From Ramazzottius varieornatus (taxonomy: Eukaryota > Tardigrada > Eutardigrada > Parachela > Ramazzottiidae): a DNA stretch of 64,000 nt. Of this stretch, positions 57,930-64,000 are shown piece by piece; position 1 is the stretch's first letter; each line of letters begins with the position of its first letter. Below the pieces are notes generated by a model. The model ran no database searches, was not told where the DNA came from, and worked only from the letters and a program-made list of their open reading frames with translations. The stretch is from NCBI GenBank assembly GCA_001949185.1, contig BDGG01000017.1, positions 434,001 to 498,000 of the forward strand, written 5' to 3'. Both the position numbers and the translations under genes were made by a program.

Positions 57930-58851
57930 CAGCGTATCGCCGAATTTCCTACCTTCATCTGCGATCCTGACCGTGCGTACACACGTGGTACTTCCGCTTT
58001 ACTCGAGTGAGGAAACTCAACGCAGTGACCACGGGAAATTTCCTCCCTATCACGTTGCGTCACTGTTCGCTGTCGAGTATGAATCTGATCAGGAACCCTA
58101 GTAAGCGTGTTCGATTTCTGCAAAATTTGCGCTTCAAGAACCCTAATTCGCGTGTTCTAGTCTTCTAACAACCGCTGAAAATGGTCCGTGCGCTCTTCTG
58201 CATCATGAGCTTGTTGATCAGCCTCACCGATGTGACCGAGCAACCTACGTATCTCTTCTCGGTCATGCTCGACCCACTTGTATGCCTCAGAAAGCTTCGA
58301 CAACGCTGCCCTGTCTTCCTCGTACAGTGCCTGGTATTTCCGATTCAAATTCTGAACTTCCCTGTCCGAATTGATTTTCTCTTTCCCGATCTTGAAAAAG
58401 TTCTGACTCATCATAACGGCCAAGCTGAGTTGATTGTACTATTGACCACTTGGGCCGAAATTTAAAATTTTGGTGGAGTGGAGCGTGATAAGACCAATCA
58501 GCGGATTGGACTTGGCGCGTCAAGTGATCCGAGCTACACGCCTCTCCCACATTGCGCCACTTGACTTCTGCTCTCGTTCCTTCTCGAAATCCATCATGTT
58601 TTCGACCAAAACTAGCATTGAAGTTAGGAAGAGATAATTGTCTTCCCGAAACTATCGCCAGAAAAGCGAAAGAAGTCCGGGCTTTATCCAGTAGAGGGAT
58701 AAATGACAGGCCCCGCGAATTCCGATGCCCTGCTGAACTCGCGCGGCCTAGTATCCCTTTATGCTAATATTCTGTGCCGGAAGTGAGCAGACCGCGAAAC
58801 GGTTTCTGCACCGAAACTGACACGGTATGAAATCATGAGATTTTATTCTAT

Positions 58852-60329
58852 TCAGAGCCGAAATATGACTTGCGAAACAGGTCTATTAAGGTCCTGTTCT
58901 CTAGCTTCCAGCAGGAGATCGATCCTCTTTTTTGAAAGGGGATTATCCAATGCAAGCAGGAGATTCTCAACATTCATGGCACACCCAGGAAAACTCTGTG
59001 GTTCTAACTGGTGGCCATACTCGTAAGAGCGAGGCTCAGTGAGACTAGCTCCTCTTCTAGTTTTGCTGATCTGCCAAGCTGTCGTGGCATTAGCTTCGCG
59101 CATGCTACGAAGGTTCGCAATCTTATTCGTGGCTTCTTCCTCGTTCAACACATAGTCAATAGCTTGTTGTACCTCGAAGGTCTGCGGTGATGGACTGATA
59201 TTGTTTCTTGATTGACCACTCGCGACTTCCGGTACTTTCTTCCTCGCTGTACCAGACACCTCAAGATACTTGGGGCTTCGAAAGGATGGCTTTCTGAGTA
59301 CCACTCGCCATCTTGATCACTGATGGACTCCCACTGTTAATGTTTTCACTACTTCGTACTTTGCGTCCCTTCAGTACATCAAAGCGATAACTCAGAGCAT
59401 CCATATCAAGTGGCGCGGACGTAGCACCAGCTCTGCTACTGTCCGGCTCACCAAGAAGGGTGTCATTGAGTTGAAAACTTTCATCTGCCATGCCATACTC
59501 GTTGTGTGCTTCCTGCGCAACCCGAATTCCTCGCTGATGAGGTCTTTGTCACTAGGGTCCTCCCCATCCAGTGGCTGTAGACTAGGACTAGGACTGGGGG
59601 TATCAATACCCACGGAAGCAACGCCAGGGGCCTCCCCAGGACGTGGCTGTACACGAACCTTGGGGGTATTAATCCCCTTTTGACTGAGAGGGCCTCCTCA
59701 GCTCGTTCATGACAGCCGAGGGTACCGAGAGTATCGATTTCTTCTGGGCCTGCCTTGCTGTGGCAGCAGCAGAAGGGGTATGAATCCCAAAGCGAAGAGG
59801 CGGACTGCTGCGGACATTGTCTGGCTACTCTATCATGGCGGGTGCTGACCCCCAAGGAGCATCACGGTCCAGTCCCAACACATTTTCGGGTGGCAGGTTT
59901 TATAGCCTTCAGCTAACCCTCAGCCCAGGTTGAGGGGTCGCAACTCGTGCTCCTGCCTACCCTCTGACGACTACTGCTACTGGGCTCCTCACGGTTCACC
60001 AGGTTGACTCGGCGTTTGCCGTTTGCCAACGCAAAGCGATTCTTTAAAGCCATTCTAGCCTCGATAGAAAACTTCTTTAACTCTTCTGGTCTTAACAAGA
60101 GTCTTAGATTCGAGAAACCTTCATCAGTTATGTCAAAGTCTTCCTCAGACATGCCTGCAGACTTGCGGAAGAACACGATGCTTTGGTGTTGAACCGTGGG
60201 GGTGGGACGGGGCTGTTGACGTTGCCTTCCCGTCGCATACGACTTGTTCAAGTGATCACTGTCCATTCCGGCCGTTAGACCGAAAAAAGACAGAAAAGAA
60301 AATAGGTGAGAAAATGTCTCGCAAATCAA
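58852..60329 (-). pseudogene. Decayed coding blocks upstream of the retroelement
   Basis: Three blocks in different frames have protein-like composition: 60329-59913 (FDITDEGFSNLRLLLRPEEL), 59491-59261 (ESFQLNDTLLGEPDSS) and 59304-58852 (FEVQQAIDYVLNEEEATNK, NVENLLLALDNPLSKKRIDL). No family recognised. They could be an N-terminal gag or extra frame of the same element, or another element. Frame changes between blocks suggest decay rather than introns. Confidence 0.35.
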
Positions 60330-62160
60330 TCAAGATTGGCAAGACTACGACACTTCCACATTGTCAAGTTTGACTTCCAAACATGACCACCGAACTCCTC
60401 TTCACTGTCAGACTCGAACTCCGAACCTGAAAGCAAAGAAGAACAGGCGGCATCGACCGATCACTGATGGACCTCCTTCCACCAAGGCGAGTCAGCGCCT
60501 AAGAAGAAAAGAAAAAGAAAAGGTATCCCGGACGAGGCAGGAAAGACAAAAGAGTCGATCCGCTTCGACAAGGAAGTTGCTGTCCGATGACCTACAAAGC
60601 ACTCAAAGCACAGTAAGATATCAGACAACACGACGCGACCAATACAACCGACCAAAACTAGACTGTTAGGAATAGTGACCGATCACATCAATCAAGAATT
60701 TACTTCGGCTCAAACGCGCTGATTACCAGGAAACTGAGGAATCAATCAACCAGCTTGGACACTTTTCGAAATCGCGCGAAACCGTCCTCTAAGCTTCTCC
60801 TGATCTGACAGCACTAAGCTGGGAATCACGGGATGACTCAAGACAGACCAAACCTTCATACAAAAAGCTTGCAAGTAAGACTTGCACAGTTGGACGCTGG
60901 ACCAGAAGAGAAAACGACGTATCCGGGTTGGAGAAGATGCGACAGCTTGGCTGAAGCGAGAACTCCCTCCCACGCCGAATATCCGACTGCCGATATCCAA
61001 CTGATGATCCTTCCGTTCTTTCCACTACTTGCGTACTCCCGAAGAAAAGAGTAAGACCATCCGTCAGGGCGCCAACTGCTACATTCGTACCAGGACACCG
61101 TAGCTTGTAGACCGCGATCTACCTGCAAAGAAGCACCACACGACCAGCCATACATGATACGATACGCAAACGATAGCAAGGCACCCGGTTACCCAGCCGA
61201 ATCTCGTTCCCAGACACACAAAGTCACAGAATCCCTGTCTTCTCGCGATACTCGACCAAGTAAAGCTTCCGACTTTAGGACCTTGCTTCCCTGCATGCCC
61301 GAGTTCGGGACTTCCGACTTCCTGCTTCCTGATTCCAAACTAATCAAGTAATTCCCAATCAAACCTGGAGCACAACACGCCAAGAATCCGTAAATTCATA
61401 CTACCCCCAATCCCCGTCGATCAGCCTGCAAGCTGCATCGACGTACAAGTAACAAATTTGACGTCACCTTGACGTCATACAGCCCGAATGTGCTTCTGTA
61501 TCTGTTCTGACAATAAGCCTCCATTCGGGGGGTGCTTTTACTGCTTTAGCTACCAATCACCCCTGGATTATTCGGCAAAATCTTCTCAAAAGAGTGAACA
61601 GTTTTGTGAAACTTCTATCCGTGGCGAAGCGTGGCGGCTCCACCACGCGATGCCCTTGAGTACTTTGAACAATCTGATGTAAAAAAAGTGCACTTTGGAA
61701 GCAGAAAAAGTTCGTATCGAAATTGGGCCGCCGAAACCCACATGTCGTATTTGGAAAGGAAGATCCTATCACGTCGACCGCAAGAGGTTGGATAGGTGGT
61801 TCCATTCTGGTGATTTTTCGCTCGAAATTCATCCCCCGAAATTGAAAGTGGACAATGATTTGCTAATCGACCGGCAAAGGAACATAAATTTGGCGATGTC
61901 TGGTAAGTCCTGGGGGTTCTCGTGTCGCAAGGGGATCGCTCGGTCAATTGCCTCATCCACGCTCCCTCCATAGAGGAGCTTTGCAGAGCCTGGAAGCAAC
62001 TGAGAAATCCCTTCAAAAGTTATGTTCCCACGAAGCCCAGCAAAGCTTCCAACGTGTGCAGCGGTTCAGTTGAATTGACACCCAAGTCGTTTTCAAAATC
62101 CGCTCTCGCTGACGGACTTCAGCGACGGGCGTCGTACGAAGCTGTACTCTCCCGATAGGA
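60330..62160. other. Intergenic stretch without recognisable genes
   Basis: Only short open frames. Two TGACGTCA palindromes sit close together (61459-61466, 61470-61477). The 5' LTR of the retroelement might be expected near here but no matching copy was seen by eye. Confidence 0.35.
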
Positions 62161-62345
62161 AATTATGAGACAGTAAAAATTACGGGATAGGCGGAAAGGA
62201 CGGCAAAAAGAAAATTCGACCGTAGAAAAGGATCGAAAAGTGTATTTCTGTGAATCGGTCGCGTACGTACGTGCTTCCGGACCGCCCTAGCGAAAAGGCC
62301 TGTCCCATAATCTTTACTGGTCGATAATTTCTCATCGTGCGTGTA
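62161..62345 (+). repeat. Copy C of the ~150-base dispersed repeat
   Basis: Longest copy. AATTATGAGACAG at its start and CTGTCCCATAATC before the end form the inverted ends; the interior shares GGAAAGGACGGCAAAA and GGTCGCGTACGTACGTGCTT with copy B. It sits just downstream of the GPCR stop. Confidence 0.65.
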
Positions 62346-62481
62346 CGGAAATTGCAGCGACACTGTGTTCATCGAAACTTGTACGCTCCATTCTCTGAAT
62401 TGGCAGAAAAGTAGAAGTGCCAGTTGGTAACGACCTCGGGGCTGCCACGCGTAAAGCCATGTCTTACGCATGTGAGTCCTC

Positions 62482-63930
62482 CTATCCATCAAACCCTCCC
62501 TTCCCTCCTTGAACTTGCACCCACCGTACTTCAAGGTCGTGTCCCCAAACAGCTGAGGAATTTCGCCCACCGCTCAAGTCTCGGAGCGGGTGGCTTTGTG
62601 CTTGGCGCTCGCTGGAGTTTGACACATGGCTGGATCCGATTTTTCGCATGATCCACTTCTTCCTGTCCGCGCACTTTCGGAAAAGCGTGGTTGTTTGAAA
62701 TACATAATACAGATTCATTACCCCTTTGCGGTAGTCTTCATTCAGCCCCAGGCAAATAGCCTACGACATGCAAGTAATCGGATGTTCCACGTATTGAATA
62801 GTAACGAAATATTATTCAGGCGACTCAGCGAACATACTCCGCACAAGTGTTGTATCAAGTAACGCACGTCTTCGGTATTACTGGCCAAATGTGCGCGCCA
62901 TGTGGAAACACCACCACCGGCAACTGCTCTCCTTCCCAGCGACGCACGTTGTCAGTATTATTAGCTAGCAGCCTGCGCCACTTCGGAAGTCGATGCTGTC
63001 GGCTTTGTTTGTCTGCAGGACGTCGCCGTGGCTGAAGAGACCAGATATTTTCTAAGCAGTGATACTTACGGGGTTAAACGTGTACTCGGCAATGATGATG
63101 ATTTTAAACCAGCTGGGCAGCAACGGCATTAGAGCAAACAACATAGGTGCCACCGATTTGGTCACAAAGTAGGGTAGCTTGCACAGGGTTCCCCAGATGA
63201 AAGAAAGCAGCAGCATCTTTGCTACTTGCAGCCGTCGTCGATACAGCATAAACTGGGCACCGTCCCGAGCATTTTCTGCCGGAGCGGGGGCTCTTCGTGT
63301 AAAGTAGATTTTGAATGCCCGAACAATGACTGCGATCGAAGCTCCAGCAATGAGAAACCAAGGTATGAAGGTCATGGCGGACACCAACAAGTGGCCCACC
63401 TTCCCCTTAGCACTGAACTCGCACTGTTCCACTTCTTCGGTTCGAACCAGGCCCCCGAAGAGGGCGGTGAGTACCATGACGAGGAAGCTGAGTGTCCAGC
63501 TTGTTGTTAGCAGCATCAAGTTGACTTTCATGCTGCAGAACTTGGAGTAGTTGTGAGGATGCTAAATGGCGAAATGACGCGGTTGAATGCCAGGCAGACT
63601 TCGGTCCAGTTGGCCGTGACGTAGATTTGGTAGGTTAGTAAGGAGTGATAAAAGCAGTAGGTATCGGACATATGGGCGGAATATAGTAGAGGGATACTGA
63701 CGAGAGGCAGAACTGGACAACAGCATAGAACATAGAGGAATAGTAGGTTGGCAATGAGAATGTGACTGGCGCCCTCTTGCTTGTTAGCGCAAATAATCCG
63801 GATAAGAACCATGAGCAATAAGAGATTGAGGAAAAAGCCCAAAGTACCCAGGATGGTGGATAGGGCAAAACCAGCTTGGATTTCCGCCTTGTACTCCCGC
63901 AAGTCAACCTTTCGACTGACGTTCGATTGT
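62482..63930 (-). CDS. Family A GPCR, paralog of the 40.8 kb gene, with a frameshift
   Basis: Exon 63070 upward and exon 62760-62482 (phase 0 join at AEYTFNP | AICLGLNEDYRKG). Segments: LGTLGFFLNLLLLMVLI (TM1), LIANLLFLYVLCC (TM2), YCFYHSLL then VTANWTEVCLAFNRVI (TM3), LLTTSWTLSFLVMVL (TM4), LLVSAMTFIPWFLIAG (TM5), MLLLSFIWGTLC (TM6), IIIIAEYTFNP (TM7). NW.E..L..NRV and AEYTxNP plus the intron right after NP are shared with the 40.8 kb receptor. Between TM3 and TM4 the frame changes at ~63560 (…NRVIS then HPHNYSKFC in another frame), needing one base lost or two gained. So it is either a young pseudogene or an assembly error. No in-frame ATG near the N-terminus; a 5' exon may lie outside the window. 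Confidence 0.6.
62852..62989. repeat. Two tandem intronic hairpin units (62852-62908, 62931-62989)
   Basis: Both are in the 309-base intron of the GPCR. Arms: ATCAAGTAACGCACG / TGCGCGCCATGTGGAAA and TTCCCAGCGACGCACG / CTGCGCCACTTCGGAA. Loops hold GTATTACTGGCC and TATTATTAGCTAGC. Confidence 0.75.
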
Positions 63931-64000
63931 CCCGTGACCTAGCTCTCCTTACTGAAAAGAATCTAGCAGTTGAACGGACCGTCCTTTGCAATATGAACCA

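Larger units (their letters stand above)
54050..58423 (-). mobile_element. Decayed Ty3/gypsy-like LTR retroelement
   Basis: Read on the minus strand: coiled-coil block (58423-58157), gag (57929-57042) with a CCHC knuckle just after, aspartic protease (56909-56396), an unassigned ~300-codon stretch, end of reverse transcriptase plus RNase H (55480-54810), and integrase (54640-~54060). The order gag-PR-(RT)-RNaseH-INT is Ty3/gypsy. The reverse transcriptase palm (YxDD) is not found. Several frame changes and stops show it is inactive. LTRs were not found by eye, so the true ends are unknown. Confidence 0.75.

Noticed and set aside
60330-61650. 5' LTR of the retroelement
   Set aside because: No matching direct repeat near 53.6-54.1 kb and no primer-binding site could be recognised by eye.

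Overview
This is a gene-dense, intron-rich invertebrate animal nuclear sequence. Short introns (several of 64-90 bases, GT..AG), metazoan-only families (Cordon-bleu, CDR2, TMEM151, C1GALT1, UBE2Z), family A GPCRs and an insect-type gustatory-like receptor point to a protostome. A tardigrade is my best guess, but the sequence does not prove it. All gene models were built by hand from splice sites and phase. No tRNA, rRNA or CRISPR was seen. There is one 50-base assembly gap (17201-17250).

Layout. 1-6.2 kb: no recognisable gene, a few MITE-like repeats. 6.5-12 kb: Cordon-bleu-like actin nucleator (+), 8 coding exons. 12.4 and 17.6 kb: relics of GPCR genes (+). 13.2-24.3 kb: three intact core-1 beta-1,3-galactosyltransferase (C1GALT1-like) genes in tandem (-); a fourth, dead copy lies at 52.8 kb (+). 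25.8 kb: small secreted protein (+). 27-31 kb: one gene (-) predicted to encode a MAP3K-like kinase domain followed by a tyrosine-kinase-like pseudokinase. 31-32.1 kb: three non-autonomous DNA transposons side by side. 32.5 kb: UBE2Z-like E2 (+). 35-39 kb: CDR2-like coiled coil (-) with a dead mariner in its fourth intron. 40.8 kb: GPCR (+). 42-44.2 kb: TMEM151-like (-). 44.5 kb: unassigned membrane protein fragment (-). 46.7-50.8 kb: a head-to-head pair of gustatory-like receptors, the left intact (-), the right a transposon-interrupted pseudogene (+). 54-58.4 kb: decayed Ty3/gypsy-like retroelement (-), with further decayed coding blocks to 60.3 kb. 62.5-63.9 kb: a second GPCR of the 40.8 kb family (-), carrying a frameshift.

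The genes do not form a pathway; the window is ordinary euchromatin with local duplications (C1GALT1, GPCR, receptor pair). The most distinctive feature is a family of about 17 palindromic units of 55-65 bases (arms near TTTCCAAGTGGCGCACG / CGTGCGCCACTTGGAAA, loop often with TATTAGCTG). It lies almost only inside introns and is often tandem. One unit has been split by the mariner insertion. Other highlights are the kinase-pseudokinase fusion and a 232-base near-identical tract shared by two otherwise diverged C1GALT1 paralogs, which suggests gene conversion.
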